Source: Arachnopeziza araneosa
Taxonomy: Eukaryota > Ascomycota > Leotiomycetes > Helotiales > Arachnopezizaceae
NCBI GenBank assembly: GCA_003988855.1
Contig: QYAI01000106.1
Coordinates: 40,754-104,753, forward strand
DNA length: 64,000 bases
Direction of reading: 5' to 3'
Made by a program: the position numbers and the translations under genes. The notes beneath the pieces were generated by a model. The model saw only the letters and a program-made list of their open reading frames with translations. It was not told where the DNA came from and did not search any database. Positions 9,183 through 21,505 of the stretch are shown here, piece after piece (within the stretch, counting starts at the first letter, position 1; each line of letters opens with the position of its first letter).

Positions 9183-11277
9183 TTAAAAATTAGTTCCTGT
9201 GAAAGGGCTCTGTACTGAGCCAAAACCTTGAGGGCATTGTCTGCCCAGTGGAACGCTTGCTGATCTCATGTAGCAGATTTTCGCTGCGGCGCATGCATCA
9301 CTGGTACAATTGGGGCTCCGAATGCTTGACTTGCCCTGGTAAGTATTGAAAAGAGAGACTAAAGTACGATTCGACTGCATGGCAACAGTCACTTTATGCC
9401 AGAAAGTCGCGTTGAGGGGCGCAGTTGCTGGCCAACCGATAGATCCAGCGTATGCATCTCTAGTTGAGTACTCATATTTATATGTAGGGCCGGTAGAGTT
9501 GAGTGATGAAAAAGAGTTTACATCAGCATAGAAAGTATAGGCGTCGTAAACCTCAAAATTCCCGGTGTCAATCTCATACATACGGTAGCCCGAGTTCAGG
9601 TTGGTGAGAGGTGTAACTGATGGCCCCATCCAACCAGGAGTCTGAGCGGTAGATGCGTTCTGAACAGTTCCATTGTTGGCATAATAGATAAAGACCTGAT
9701 CTTCATGTGTGTGTCCGAAGAAGACATTCGCAATGACGTGGGGAGAATATCGGTCAATGATTTGGTAGAATAAATCTGTGGGATTAGGTATTGGATTTGA
9801 GCCATCCCAACCACTGAGCACGTGGCCTAGGATCCAAACTCGTTCGCCAGCATCCTCGGCAGCCTGAAGTTCCTCGATCAGGAATTTAAGAGAACCCGAA
9901 ACATCAGGATCAGTGGTGTTGATAAAGTTCAAGAAGTTCGATCTGTACCAGAAATCGGTGTTTAGAGTAATAATCCTCAAACCGTACTGGTTCTTGACGG
10001 AGTAGGCGGCGTAGTGTATAGCTGCTTCGGCAGCTGTAGCGTTATCTAGCCATCCATTGTTCTTCCATAGCGCGGAAACGTGGTCGTAATTCCAGCTAAA
10101 CTGCTGGCCAAGTGGTCCTGGTAGACTGTGAGGACCATCGATGGCTTCTGGATTTGAATCATGGTTTCCAAGAACGGGAAATACTGGACCCTTGATATAT
10201 GATTTAAAAATGTCGTAAATACTTGTTTCTGTATACTCCACATACGCACGAGAAAGTTGATTTTGGCTGTCATGTGAAACCAGATCTCCAGTGTAGATAG
10301 TCCACGCAGGTTTCGCATATTTCGTACCAGTGCCAGTCAGAGAAGCAATGGACTGGAGAGCGGCAAGACCGAGAAAGTATGGAGTGTCACATCTTTTTGA
10401 ATTAGAATGAGCCACAAACAATAGGATAGACTTACCGGTACGCACCGTACAAAGGCGCGGGGAAGAGCGCCTGAGAGGTTGCGGTTGCGGAGTATCTACA
10501 GCAAAGACTGCTGGAGCAGTTTGCTTCAGAAGCAACTTGATATCGCGGATCGAGATGAAAATCAGAGAGATGAAGAACCTTGACTCGCTGTCCGCTGGGC
10601 TTAGGAATGGTGTAGTTTTTAGGTTTCGGTTTTGGGAACAGCCCGGTTGTGTTTAGTGGACTAGTTGCGGGGAGTGGGCAGAAACTTGTGCTCAAAGAAC
10701 TACAAATGTATTTCCCATCTAGTCCCGTAACATCCGCAAGTGCCAGGATTTGAGTCCAGATTGCCCCAAAGCTTCCAGCAGCGTAGTTAGCTTTGCATGA
10801 GGAGTTTGAAGCGAAACCAGTGGACTGGCATAGTGATACAAGTGCGTCCGGCACATATGACGGTGCGAGTTTGGCTACAATCTGTCCGACGCTCAAAGCA
10901 GCAACACACTTGGAGCAATTTCCTGCAAGGCCGCCAGTCTCATAAATGATACTGTTAATCTCAGCGAGTGCACCCTGGACAAGAGCTTCAGCTGTAGCAT
11001 TGGTGAGGTTGGCAATCGCTAGTGGATAGTAAACAGGATCATTGTCGGACGTTGGGACGGTGGTGGGGTCTGTTAGATTTTTCGGAAATGTGATATTGAG
11101 AACGGGATCGAAGAGAGCTGGCTGCGGCTCAGAAGTCGGAGCAGGCTTCACATAGTAGCTGGGGAAGACAGAAGTGGGAAAGCTAGAGGAGACAACATAT
11201 GAAGCAGCTCCTGGTAATTGAGGCTGAGCCTGCGCTGCAGAGAAGGCTGCGAGGAACACGGTCAGTACTCGCTCCAT
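9183..11277 (-). CDS. Secreted acid sphingomyelinase-like phosphodiesterase
   Basis: Two exons, 11277-10436 and 10392-9183, with a 43-bp intron (GTAAGT...AAAAAG); 683 residues. ATG 11277 is preferred over upstream frames because it gives a clean signal peptide (MERVLTVFLAAFSAAQA). A saposin-B-like Cys-rich segment (CSKCVAALSVG, around residues 95-200) precedes the calcineurin-type metallophosphatase core. The metal-binding blocks are in order: LSDFHLDP, YTGDLVSHD, LGNHDSNP, ILGHVLSG and FGHTHED. The family hydrolyses sphingomyelin or related phosphodiesters in lysosomes or outside the cell. There are many N-glycosylation sequons. The C-terminus has the paired Cys segment CTSDACAAAKIC. Confidence 0.94.
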
Positions 11278-12104
11278 CGTGGTCCAAAAGTGGGTGAATA
11301 ATGGGAGGGCGAGTGCCGAATTGATTTCTCCGTTTCGGTGAGAGGCAAAGCAATCTAGGACTCCATCGCAGGGAGGAGAGTCGCCATCTTTATAGGGAGC
11401 CATTGGCTGATCTTCTAGCATGTCCATGTACAATACCGGCGTCGAAGATCGTTGTTTGTTTGCTCGGTCGACAAGCTACACAGACCTAGCCACAATAGTT
11501 AGGTGCATATGTGTGCCTGTCTGCAGAGCCTTGCATCTTGTCAGACTGGCGGGCTTTCAGGGTAATCCAGGGCATCCGTTGCCTGTACCTGGTGGTTCAA
11601 CGTGCGAGATTGATTGGCGACCAGTGAGAAATCTACCGCGTCCTAAAGACGTATGGTGAACAGCTGCAGATGGCTCCCGTCGCCGCGGGTCCGAAGAGGG
11701 AGCCTCTTGTCGTCATCGTTGCGCATTGGAAGATGGTGAGTGGGCACATATACTTGACTTTTGAGCTTCAACGTTCTGTATCGAGAACAGCGCTGCGATG
11801 GGTTCATGTGGCGTCATGCCGTCTCACTTCAGGGGTCGCATCGCGGGGCGGCCGCCTTATTTTGTGGATTTGGTGCACACGTGCTGAAGACAGGGAATTC
11901 AAGACGGTGGACTCTCAACTCCACAACATGCAGGCTTGGGTGGGATGAGAAGGAGTCGTCATGAAAGATGGTTTACTCGAAATAAACATCAGTATTATTG
12001 ACAGACGAAATTACACATAGAATACGAGATCATGTCAGGTGAAGCTCTGAGCAAAGTACAATCCAACATCCTCAACCCACACGATCCAACGCATCCTACC
12101 TCCG
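11278..12104. other. Intergenic, sphingomyelinase promoter and 3' flank of a small gene
   Basis: 827 bp with no coding frame I can support. A GC-rich patch (around 11835-11855, including GCGGCCGC) stands out from the surrounding sequence. Confidence 0.45.
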
Positions 12105-12407
12105 TCAAATAGCCTTCATGACCTGGGTGTAACTCGGAGGCATCTCCCCTCTCTCTAGTTGACCCGTTTCTCTGATTGCTACGGTCTCAATATTTCCCTT
12201 CTCCTCATGCCAGGTTGTGTGTCCCCTATCAATAATTCCTTCCTCCATTGAACGGCGTGGCTCTGATTTCGCTTCATATTCAGCAGCTTTGATAACCCTC
12301 TTTTCTTCTTGCTTCTCGATGATGTGGTTTATGAGCATACGGATTAGTGTTGGTCTCCGCTGACGACGAGCCTGTCGGCGAGCATGACGACCGTGATGGC
12401 AACACAT
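12105..12407 (-). CDS. Small basic protein with C-terminal PPxY motif, 100 aa
   Basis: ATG 12407 begins a 100-residue protein starting MCCHHGRHARRQARRQRR: two Cys at positions 2-3 beside a dense basic patch, a layout common in palmitoylated membrane-anchored proteins. A helix rich in Lys and Glu follows (IIEKQEEKRVIKAAEYEAK). Near the end is MPPSYTQVMKAI, which contains PPSY, the PPxY ligand for WW domains such as those of Rsp5/Nedd4 ubiquitin ligases. Frames further upstream lack an ATG. A possible adaptor for a WW-domain protein at the membrane; this role is inferred from motifs only. A second short PY protein lies at 40557-40911. Confidence 0.6.
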   Translation of the reverse strand: MCCHHGRHARRQARRQRRPTLIRMLINHIIEKQEEKRVIKAAEYEAKSEPRRSMEEGIIDRGHTTWHEEKGNIETVAIRETGQLERGEMPPSYTQVMKAI

Positions 12408-13209
12408 TTTGAGTCCGGTGGCTTGTAGAAGGCGCAAGGCTGGGGATATCAATGATCACTAAACGATTCTGTTGATGCGTTATAACCGGATGCCGAGACC
12501 TGATGTGAAGCAGGGTGCAGAGATGGAAGTAGGAATGGGAATCGTCGCTCGAGGAAATCCACCTCGTTTTTATCTACTTTCATCCATGAAAGAATGTTGA
12601 CGCGTGTTACACTTGCAAAATAATTACCCCGACTCACGAGAGTCTAGCATGAAGAGCAGTGAGGGAGCACGGCTTGAGGGCTAGCATTTGCATTGCTCCG
12701 ACTTTGACGGCCGTAATAAAAAGGAATCATTGATTGGCTATATGTCAGCAAAGCCACACAAGGCTGCTTTTGATCTAGGCGTAAAACCTCCGCAATGCGA
12801 AGATCCCGGCCAAGGCTCCCTTATAGAAGAGATGCGAGGCAGAATGGTCTCGCCGTACAATGAGATATCTCTTTCCAGCAAAAACTCCTAGCCCTGCGAA
12901 AACCCGCGCTAGCGAAGGAATTTGAAGACCTCCCAAATAAAAAAAAACACGACTAAACAAGTACAACAATAGAAGGAAATTTAGGGATTAAGTTCCGAAC
13001 CAGGAAGTTTCTAATCCGCTCCTTCGACCGACATCTTGTCTTGGCTGATAGGCCAAAGTCGATATAATACACCATTCAAATGCTACCAAAATCATTTGTA
13101 TCCCATCCTATTGCGCCGATGCAGTTTCCATAACGTCCCCATGAAGTCTTAAAAATAGTTGTTGAATGGAAGCAGTCATATTTCGCCTTCGTACAACGAT
13201 GCCAATCCA
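12408..13209. other. Intergenic between the PPxY gene and atg27
   Basis: About 800 bp containing the PPxY gene promoter and the atg27 3' flank. There is a short A-run near 12945. I see no gene. Confidence 0.45.
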
Positions 13210-14333
13210 TCATACCGCTGCATATCCTCCCCTGCTTCCACTACCTTGTATTGTGTTCAAAACACTTCGGGTCCAGTCCTTGAGCAAGTATGGAACATCG
13301 CGGATCGTATCGCCATGTGGAAGAAGATCCCAGCCTCGGGCACCATATCGATTATAGTTGAGCCATGATCCGAAGATGAGGTAGGTTGCTGTCGATAAAA
13401 ACACACTAAATTTCAGGTCAATACCGGTCCAAATTGGAAATCATTCATTCTTACATGATAATGAACCAAGTAAAAAATCCCCACCCTGTACTCTTTTTGG
13501 CGTCCTTCCCATCCTGAGCATCTGCACATACATGCTTCGTCCTCCACTTAAGGTATAACACATCCAATTCGGCTGTTGTATCAAATGATACAAACGTCAG
13601 ACTAGGTCCTTTATCGTCTTCCTTATTTTCGCCGTCTTTAGGTTTGGTGCTGTCAATACCATCCGCTCGTTTCGCCTCCTGGTCCAGATATTTGTCTAGA
13701 GGATCATCTATCGGGTTGTCATTTCCCTCACGATTTTGGTCGCACACAAACTTCACAACAGCTCTCGTCTTTCGCAAATTTCCATCACGATTTGTGTAGT
13801 GTCCTCCATTCATGGTCAGTTCTAGTCCTTCTTCTTGAGAATCTTGATTCGAGTCGGAAGCGCTCAGAAGAGTCCATTTCGCATCCAGATTTCCACCACC
13901 AGAGTCCTTCAGCTCTCCTGCAATGGGATAGCCAACAAGACGCACTTTCTCATCTGGAGAGTCGTAATATTCTGTACGTTCCATAGCACAAACTGCAAAG
14001 AGTTAGCATACGGCACGCGACCTCCATATTGAATCCTTTGGGACAAGATCCCTTACTTCGCGACCCCATAGGACATAGCTTCTCAGCTGACTCCTTATCT
14101 GCAAGCTTCAAAGGCTTGCAGATATCGATTGTATATGTTGTATTCCTCCACTCCTCTAAGTCTGCTATGTTCTTGGTGTCTATGACTGATTTTGGCCCTC
14201 CAAGACTTTCGAGATTCCACGTTTTTTCGCCAGCGAGAATTTCATTACACTTTATGGTTTCGACAGCTGATGATAGAAAGGGAAAGAGAAACGCAGAGAG
14301 GACCACTGCATCTGCTAGACTTCGGACTAGCAT
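13210..14333 (-). CDS. atg27: Autophagy-related protein 27 (Atg27)
   Basis: Three exons: 14333-14057, 13992-13455 and 13405-13210, with introns of 64 and 49 bp; 336 residues. A signal peptide (MLVRSLADAVVLSAFLFPFLSSA) is followed by the luminal mannose-6-phosphate-receptor-like domain of Atg27: CNEILAGEKTWNLESLGG, DICKPL, CPMGSRICAMER, and GGHYTNRDGNLRKTRAVVKF with VCDQN. The acidic linker (residues about 190-235) leads to one membrane helix near 262-285, whose sequence spans the exon 2/3 junction. The cytosolic tail has NYNRYGARGWDLLPHGD and ends GYAAV. Atg27 cycles among Golgi, endosomes and the phagophore assembly site and helps deliver Atg9. Confidence is high because domain order and tail match. 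Confidence 0.93.
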
Positions 14334-15294
14334 GGCGATCGTGTTGGAAGAAGCTCGGCGGTGGGCGGAAAAGCAAGAAGGGCGCCGTGGATACAAACTA
14401 AAAAAGACGACAGTGACAGGTGAATGAAAAGATTTGCTGTGGCTCAGCAGAATTATTGAAGGTGGTGAAGATATTGTCTCTACCTAGAGGTACTTAATTT
14501 CTGTCGATGAGACAAAGCTTCCGCGGCCACAAGACTGACCGGCTTAGTCATCGTGACGATGCTGATAAGTTAGTTATTCAACAAACACGTATCAACACAA
14601 AAATAGCTACCCCTGGTTTGGATATACCGTCAGTATTGATACTCTATAGACCATACTATCTTACACCAATATGCTAATACCACCTTCTAGTCAGATAGCC
14701 TTCAAGCCAGTCCTTCCCCGAAGTCGACGCGGCGGAGAATTCCATAGATATTGTAACCTGCCAAAGGGCGCTGGAGCATATGGAAAGAGGGAACTCTTAC
14801 GGATTTCCCGACGAGACACTCTTACCAAAGGGCAGGTCTGCCATGAATCTCCACGAAGTTCTCCGAAAAGCACAATACCAAACACCGAATGTCAAGGTCC
14901 GCTTACTTCGGAAGCGTGTTTGATGCCTTTCATGCCACTTACGTCTTACTCAGTAGTATTCTTTCAATATGCGAAAAAAAAAAGTGTCGTACTCTACTAG
15001 CCTCAACAACGTGGCTGGCGAATCGCCGAAACTTCTACCGTGAACCTACCAACGGATCAATAGATGATGATCACACGGTTAGGAAAAGCAAGTATCTGCC
15101 CAGGATCATCTTTCATGGAGATATTCTGAGTTAGTACTGGATACAAGAGACAATTGCTACTAGAGGTTATCTCAGGCTCTTTATTTCAGCGAGTTTTGCC
15201 AAAATATGCTTTGGAAGCGCTGCTCTGCCCAAGACTTTCTGAACAAAGCTCAAGACATCGGTAGTGGTGGATTGAACTTCTAAGGCATATGCTA
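14334..15294. other. Non-coding, gene-poor stretch
   Basis: The first part is the atg27 promoter. The rest shows only short frames with no domain resemblance; one 109-codon plus-strand frame (14671-15000) has low-complexity content and was rejected. Confidence 0.4.
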
Positions 15295-15642
15295 TCAAGT
15301 TCTATTGTCTGTTTCCGCAGCCACCGCCTCGATGCAATGAGACTTAGTTGAGATTCCTTTATCGGAACCTGTATCTCCTACGTTCAATGATAGACTGCGA
15401 TTCGATCTTTGTTCTCTGCTACCTGAAAGCTTTGCCGCCCAATTTTCCCATTCTCTATAATTGCATTCGAGCTTAGCAATTTCAGCGTCGTGACTTCTTC
15501 TGCACTTGTTACACCTACAGTGATTGCATTTTGTGTAGGATAGCAGATGTAGTTACCTAGCCTTCTCGCACTTCACTTCATATTGCTCAAATATGTTGGT
15601 GGTACCAAACTTGCAGCCTGGAATTATTTGAGAGCAACAAGT
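15295..15642 (-). pseudogene. Possible small Cys-rich gene or gene remnant
   Basis: On the minus strand two segments, up to 15557 and 15514-15295, join cleanly across a 42-bp GTAACT...CTGTAG intron. The joined frame reads FEQYEVKCEKARCNKCRRSH and continues through AKLECNYREWENWAAKL to a TGA at 15295-15297. The Cys pattern C-x4-C-x2-C is reminiscent of the short Cys-rich fungal proteins found in many ascomycetes. No start codon is visible: upstream the frame closes at a TAG just above 15642, so a further exon would be needed or the gene is broken. Family not recognised; low confidence. Confidence 0.3.
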
Positions 15643-16423
15643 CTATCTTTCCGTGAGATCACACTAGCTAGTCTTGTGGCTATTGAAATTCTGCAGAAGC
15701 AAAGACAGGCCGTCCTTCTCGGTAGTCGTCTTGGTTGCACTTGCGACAGTTTCAACAAACGCAGCAGAAATAGACAAGACATTATGTGAGGTTCATTTTC
15801 TCTTTAGCTATAAAGACTATCTAGTAATCCATTTCATTGATATTTGGAATCTTTCCACGCCTGCTCGTTTGGGGTTATTTGGAGAAAAGAAGCTCTTGGG
15901 TTTACTTGAGAGAATCTATACACTGAATATGTTGGTACATGCATCATAAGTTCACCACAAGAAAAATGTTAGAGTTAATGCATTCTTGTTTTCTAAGCGA
16001 TGACAGGACTGCCATACTCGTCACCTTGAAGTGCTGTCGTTCTCAGTGTTCAATAGGATACTAGCAGCTAATGAGAGTGTATTTGAAGATGATTATGTGA
16101 GCTGTGGATTAAATAAGGCGTCAGAAGAAACTAGCTTTGATGTATGCAATATTGTGGGACTTAACGAATTCGTTGGATCACAAACTTTTAACTCAATGTC
16201 CGAACTTCAAATTCATTAGCCATTAGTGAATATTGATAGTAGAGGCGTATAATGCTTCAATGTACCTTCTTTGACTACAATTCTGCATTCATTGTTTTCA
16301 TTCTAACTAGCTAGCTAAATCTCCAAGAGTTTCTAAATACAAATGAAAAAGAAGCTCCCAAATCACATGACTCTTGGTAATATTCTTGAGCAACTAAGGG
16401 AGTGCTGGAATTTCAGAGTCGTT
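15643..16423. other. Gene-poor stretch
   Basis: About 780 bp, moderately AT-rich, with only short frames on both strands and no recognisable protein or RNA. Confidence 0.4.
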
Positions 16424-17275
16424 TTACGATGTTGGATGATAGTTAGCCATGACTAGGTCCTCCTTAGATTGATCCACTGCTAGAAACCACCCGTTGCTCT
16501 GTAGAAGAGACATCAATTGAGCATGGCCATTCGACGCAAATGTGTAATTCGCTGTCTTGAAGGACGCTTCGACAAGATATTGAATTCCAGTACCACTAGA
16601 ATTCTCTATCGGCCAGACCTCAATGTCAAGTTCCACACCACTCCATGTTCCGACGGAGCGTTTCGTGAGGACCGGGCCGTAGATAACAGAACTCTTCAAA
16701 TTGGTTGTGCCCCAATTATTGGACACCCAATCATCGAACATGCCAGGAGCATTAGATTCAAGCATACTCCGTGAGTCTTTCTCATTTGGATCAGTAGTAC
16801 CACTGTAGCCTGAAGATGAAGCAGTGTAATCGCGCTGAACAGAGAGTGTCTGTGAAGTGTAGAGCCAATCGATCTGAGCCGCATAGTTGTTCTGGCCAGA
16901 GTTCCAACCGTCGTTGTAGGCTGTGTTTAGAGCGCCATTAATATCCCCGTTGTTGACAGCAAGGCGCCACTTGTATGTGAGGTCGAAGCCACTCTCATTC
17001 TCGATGCTGCGGATACGACAACTCCAGCCCTGGTTGTAAAGAGTCTCAGAGGTGGTATCCAGATATTGAACATTGATCTTGGTGACAGTTGTTGGCATAG
17101 CAAAAGCTGAGAGCACAGTAGGAATGAGTTTGTAGCTCGAGTCGAGGACTACAGTAGGATCCAACAACAGGTGTACCTCATAATCAGGAACCATAGGTCC
17201 TGAAGAGGCCAACACTGCAGGCAAAGCAAAAGCCACAAAAATGGCATTAGCAAGTCTGCGAGACATATTGAGCAT
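16424..17275 (-). CDS. Secreted CYTH-like protein
   Basis: Single exon, 283 residues (ATG at 17275; an ATG three codons later is equally possible). An N-terminal hydrophobic stretch (AIFVAFALPAVLA) followed by small residues is a good signal peptide. YEVHLLLDPTVVLDSS, then VQYLDTTSETLYNQGWSCRI and LTYKWR recall the CYTH fold, where a Tyr-Leu-Asp-Thr strand, a Gly-x-x-x-Arg-x-Arg strand and a T-x-K strand line the phosphate tunnel. The classical N-terminal ExExK is not intact (EVH), so polyphosphate chemistry cannot be assumed. Several Asn-x-Ser/Thr sites fit secretion. Fold call is moderate; function is unknown. Confidence 0.72.
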   Translation of the reverse strand: MLNMSRRLANAIFVAFALPAVLASSGPMVPDYEVHLLLDPTVVLDSSYKLIPTVLSAFAMPTTVTKINVQYLDTTSETLYNQGWSCRIRSIENESGFDLTYKWRLAVNNGDINGALNTAYNDGWNSGQNNYAAQIDWLYTSQTLSVQRDYTASSSGYSGTTDPNEKDSRSMLESNAPGMFDDWVSNNWGTTNLKSSVIYGPVLTKRSVGTWSGVELDIEVWPIENSSGTGIQYLVEASFKTANYTFASNGHAQLMSLLQSNGWFLAVDQSKEDLVMANYHPTS

Positions 17276-18406
17276 AGTAGAAGTAAATATGGAAATGAAG
17301 TGTCAAATTTTTGCGTTCAATGAAAGAACGAAGATGGGCTACTCTACTCTTCTGCCCATGGATACACACGACCTTTATAGCCATCTTGAAAAGTGATTCA
17401 CACCAAATTTTTCAACCTTGAATCAAGATTCTTGTTCAACCGAGTTGTGCAAACTATTCGTATGATATGCTACCCTCTTACTTAGCTGCTGTATTGTCTC
17501 TCGTTAACTCTCCTTAATGGTTAACAATGACGACAACAGCACACGTGCGTCGCTTTGATTTTCTTCGTTTGGAAGGTCACTGCTAACTATATGCCGCCAC
17601 TGAAGCAATTGTTCCAGAATATTTCTCTTTTTAATTTGCACGTTTTCCGCAACTGAATTTCAGTGGTCCACAGCGCACACGTGTTTCTTCCCAACAGCAC
17701 CTAAAGTCAGTACGCGAATGCTTCTTTCTCAGTGCATATACTAATGCAAGGCAAAATTATTCTGGAAGGAGGGAGCCTGCGCCCTGAGTTGCGCTACGCG
17801 CCCGATGGTTGCTGGCGTTCCACTTGCGAGTCGCTCCCGTGAAGTTTATTACCTTTGGATTCGTCCTTCTTGACGACCCCCACTTTCAATTTCATTTCTT
17901 CATAAGTTAAGTACAAAACCTTTTGAGACTATGAAACCCTCTTTCAAATGAATAGATGTCATGAATTGTTGACTCTGCAGATCTTATTGTTCCACTAATT
18001 CCAGCTTCAAATACTAAAGTCCGTTTGTTAAGCGTATCTTCAGAATTAGTTTCCTAGCCCAGTAACGATTTATTGGTGCTCTCAAAACTCTAACCTTTTC
18101 ATCGAAGTACCAACCGATGATATATGTTTCGGTCACAGTGAAAAAGCCCTTTACGTCACCTATTCTTTTTATACTTTCTTCCTTCGCCTAAAAGCCACAT
18201 CCTCTATCTTAGTCTCACCAATTTGATCTTGTGAAATTGTTGCTCTTCAGATCAGATTTATTAGACGGTGGAATATCAAATCTGCCACCAACTATTGCTA
18301 TTTGGTGGCAACCCCATCTAGCAGCGTTGGCACTCCACACTCTCACACATTTTTTCAGTACCGGAATTTTAGTGCTCATGACTTGAAACATATTTTCAAC
18401 GCAAAG
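17276..18406. promoter_or_regulatory. Long upstream region with two CACGTG E-boxes
   Basis: 1.1 kb without a gene. Two perfect E-boxes, at 17542-17547 and 17678-17683, each preceded by CA to read CACACGTG, lie 267 and 403 bp upstream of the secreted CYTH-like gene. CACGTG is bound by basic helix-loop-helix factors in fungi. The promoter assignment is inference. Confidence 0.35.
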
Positions 18407-20905
18407 TTAAGTAATGTGCGGATATGGACTTCTTCTTCTGCCATGAATGAACCAATCGGCAAAAAATGTTTGGCGTATATTTCCATGCGTTTTCTGAATA
18501 TCCCTTAGAGCGCGGAGTTGAGTACTTATCACGGGGGTTCCTTCGCGCAAATCGAGGAGTTCCCTTAAACAACTTCCCTTTCGCATCACATCTCGATGAG
18601 TTTCAAGCTTTCTCCGAACTTGGAATTGGTCATTTGAGGTTTCATGGTTGATTTGTTCTAAAAGAGACATCTCTTCTGCGAGTAAAGTTTTTGCAGTTGG
18701 ATTCTCGTTGATCTGGTTGCGAAGGCTATGTGGAATATTTATACCAAGCCCGAGAAGATCAGAGACACTTCGAGCTTTAGATTTTTGAATAATGTCCCAT
18801 AACATCTCGAGCCCTTGTTCGAGCCCATAAAGAACAATTCCACTTTCGTAGATGGTTGATGCATCTTGGTTTTTCCTCGTATTCTGCTTTGCCAACAAAG
18901 CTTGCTCCATTGGTAAAGCGGAAAGGTCGAGTAATTGACGACGAACCAGGCTTTCCAAACTTTTGAGATGCTTGTCGGTTTCTTGAAAGGTTGAATTTGG
19001 CAACCCAACTTTTGCACGATAGCCAGAAAGCCAAAGCCCAAGTTGTATTCGTGCATTCATTCTGAGAGCATCGGAAAATCCAACACGGGTAAAAGCTATT
19101 GCTACTTCCTCATAACACTTGACTGCTAAGAAGAAAGCTTCGGAGTTTCGGAGTCTCCCACACGTATACCAAATCTGCTGATAACACATCCCTTGTTGCA
19201 TACGAGCATAAGCTAGTTGTGACTGAAGGCCAGCCTTTTGATAGTGGTCAACAGCCTTCTCGAAATTTGGAGCAGAACCTTTTAAGACCTCTATATTGAC
19301 GGCCCCTACAGGCTGCTGAGCTTCAGAGAACGACATCCGAGCCTCAATTTCTAAGAAACTCCCCTCCCATATCGCAGCCTGCTCATGATCCAGGTTGCTC
19401 AGAAGTGATCTCCCCTTTTCTAAATAGGTTTGAACTATTTCCCTAATGCTCGAAAGATTACGGGTAGGATATCCAAGTTTTCTTGCATAGGATTCGGAGA
19501 TCTGTGAGATCTTCATGACAGCGACCCACCGTTCTGCAATCACGACGTCTCACAAGCTTCTGTAGCTAACGAGTTCAAGACATCTGGCAAATCATCATCG
19601 ACAGCTTTCATTTCGTCAATCGATGAAGTTTTGCTTAACAATTTTAGGCTGTCTGAAAAGGGGTTGTGCCTCATCCCGTCGACTCTTGACACGATACTAC
19701 CCTCCACTTTGCCTTTCCACTGAGCGGCTCGCTTTTGGTCTCTTAGCTTTGTGAATGAATCTGAGATTGCGTTTGTAAGACTGTTTTTTAGACGAGAGGC
19801 GTCTGTCATTTGCCAAGAAGTATAAAGAGCTTCCATAGATGGTAATATCTTTCTTTCATTCCCGCCATTTATGGCCCAGTGCCGGAAGTTAGCCAGCTGC
19901 CAAAGGAGCCAAGTGATCGAATCGCCACAAATATTTTTAATATCATCAATCTCCTTTTCAAGCTCATCAATGAGTTTGTAATCTAAGTTTTTCATCGCAA
20001 TCTGATACAGAGTTCTCGCAGCGTCACTAACGCCAGACCAATTTTCGGACTTCTGCAATCGCTTTTTGATAGCAAAAATAATTTCGCAGCGCTCAAGCGG
20101 AGATAGCTTGTGGGGTACCCTCTTTATTTTTTTGAGTTCAATAAGATCTTCTCTGCAAGCATGCCCAATGTTTTCGAATAATATCTTTGCTTCGCTTGTT
20201 AAACTTTCACTACGCTCTGTATCGTCAACTTCCTGAAATAGCTCCGAAAGGTCAAGTAATGACTCAGCACGAACTACGTCGGGTAGTACATCGCTTCCAA
20301 TAAGTATTTCAAGTAATTTGAACTTGGTAGATCTCACTTGGGCTCCGGACACATTCAAAAGAGGCCCTACGGGCCCAATGTATATCTTCGCTAGTTGGCG
20401 AGCTTGATGAAACCATTTCTTCGACAAGCAATGATGGAATAACTTAGCCAGCTTATTCTGATCTGTTTTCGGCCCTGCTACCGTGGCCCCTAGACCAAAC
20501 GCCATGCCACTCAGATTGTAATACTATAATTCCATTAATACCTATATTATATATAAACCAAATTATTTTTAACGGATGCCCTGGATCTACCAGTGATTTG
20601 GGGTAGTTGTTGACATCAGTTCCAACAAGGTGTCGTTCATAGGCTTGTGTAGCAATTTTGAGTGACTCGGAAAATTGCCCTGTGATGAAGGCTCTAGTGG
20701 TAGCTTTCATCACCTCAGCCACACTGACCGCTGATTCGTTCGCCCCATCTCTCAGTGTAAGCAGAGCTTCCGAAATCTTGTCGCATGCAGGCTTCAGGCG
20801 ACCTTGGGAAACCAGAAATCTAGTAATCTCGGTCGCTAAGAGCAAATCAAAACGTTCGTGTTCCGCATCAATAAAACATATAGATGCTTTGTCGTAATAT
20901 TTTAG
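18407..20905 (-). pseudogene. TPR/CHAT-type gene, frameshifted and truncated
   Basis: Three minus-strand segments form one long protein: about 20905-20591, 20523-19540 and 19543-18407. The first two join across a possible AT-rich 67-bp intron (20524-20590, phase 0). The second and third overlap in different frames near 19545 and no usable intron restores the frame, so a frameshift is likely. Helical repeats such as LAKLFHHCLSKKWFHQARQL and YEEVAIAFTRVGF look like TPRs. The end, KARSVSDLLGLGINIP then LRELLDLREG and FFADWFIHG, matches the linker and first strand before a CHAT protease domain. The frame stops there, so the catalytic His and Cys are missing. No clear start codon is found: the frame closes at TGA just above 20905. 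Probably a decayed member of the TPR/CHAT family. Confidence 0.6.
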
Positions 20906-21505
20906 ATCTCAATATTTTCTAGCTTCAGCGAGCCTCGATTCGAAGAGATCACTCGTTCTGTACCTAACAAACTGGAATCAGTCGTATATGTAGTGTTCAA
21001 GACGGTCGTCTGCTTTTGATGGTGTATTGAAGTTAAGTGACTCTAGAAAAACCAAACATTCGTGTCGTTAGCCAACTCGATCTTTAGTATCAGGTCCGAG
21101 GCTAAGAAGTGAGAAGATGTACATGGATTGCTCAATAGGGGGAGTTTTATATCAAGATAAGAAGACTAGACGTGGCATGACTCGCGTCGTGCGATAGTTG
21201 TTCATAGCAGGCACTAGCATAACAAACTCTGTAGAAGGCTGAACATGGCCGAAAATGACTTCGCAAGAAAATGTGTATCTTTCAAAAATAACGAACCAAT
21301 TGCTTTCGTATATCAGGAAAAGAAATCTTTCAATAGGCCTCGTGTTCTTGTCAGTGAATACTAAAATCTGCATGTCTTCAATATGTGGCGTAAACGGTAG
21401 GTCGAACTGAATGGACTTTTCAGCTGCTAAGCCCAAAATAAATTACTCAAAGACTGAAAAGGGCACGATTTCGTTGTTTGAAGGAAGTGCTACAAAATCA
21501 GCAAA
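20906..21505. other. Divergent intergenic region between two decayed genes
   Basis: 600 bp between the TPR/CHAT relic and the beta-rich relic. Only a 94-codon minus-strand frame (21152-21436) is present, without family resemblance. Confidence 0.35.

Noticed and set aside
14671..15000. 109-codon plus-strand frame
   Set aside because: Low-complexity basic and Ser-rich content, no homology I can see, surrounded by other short frames.
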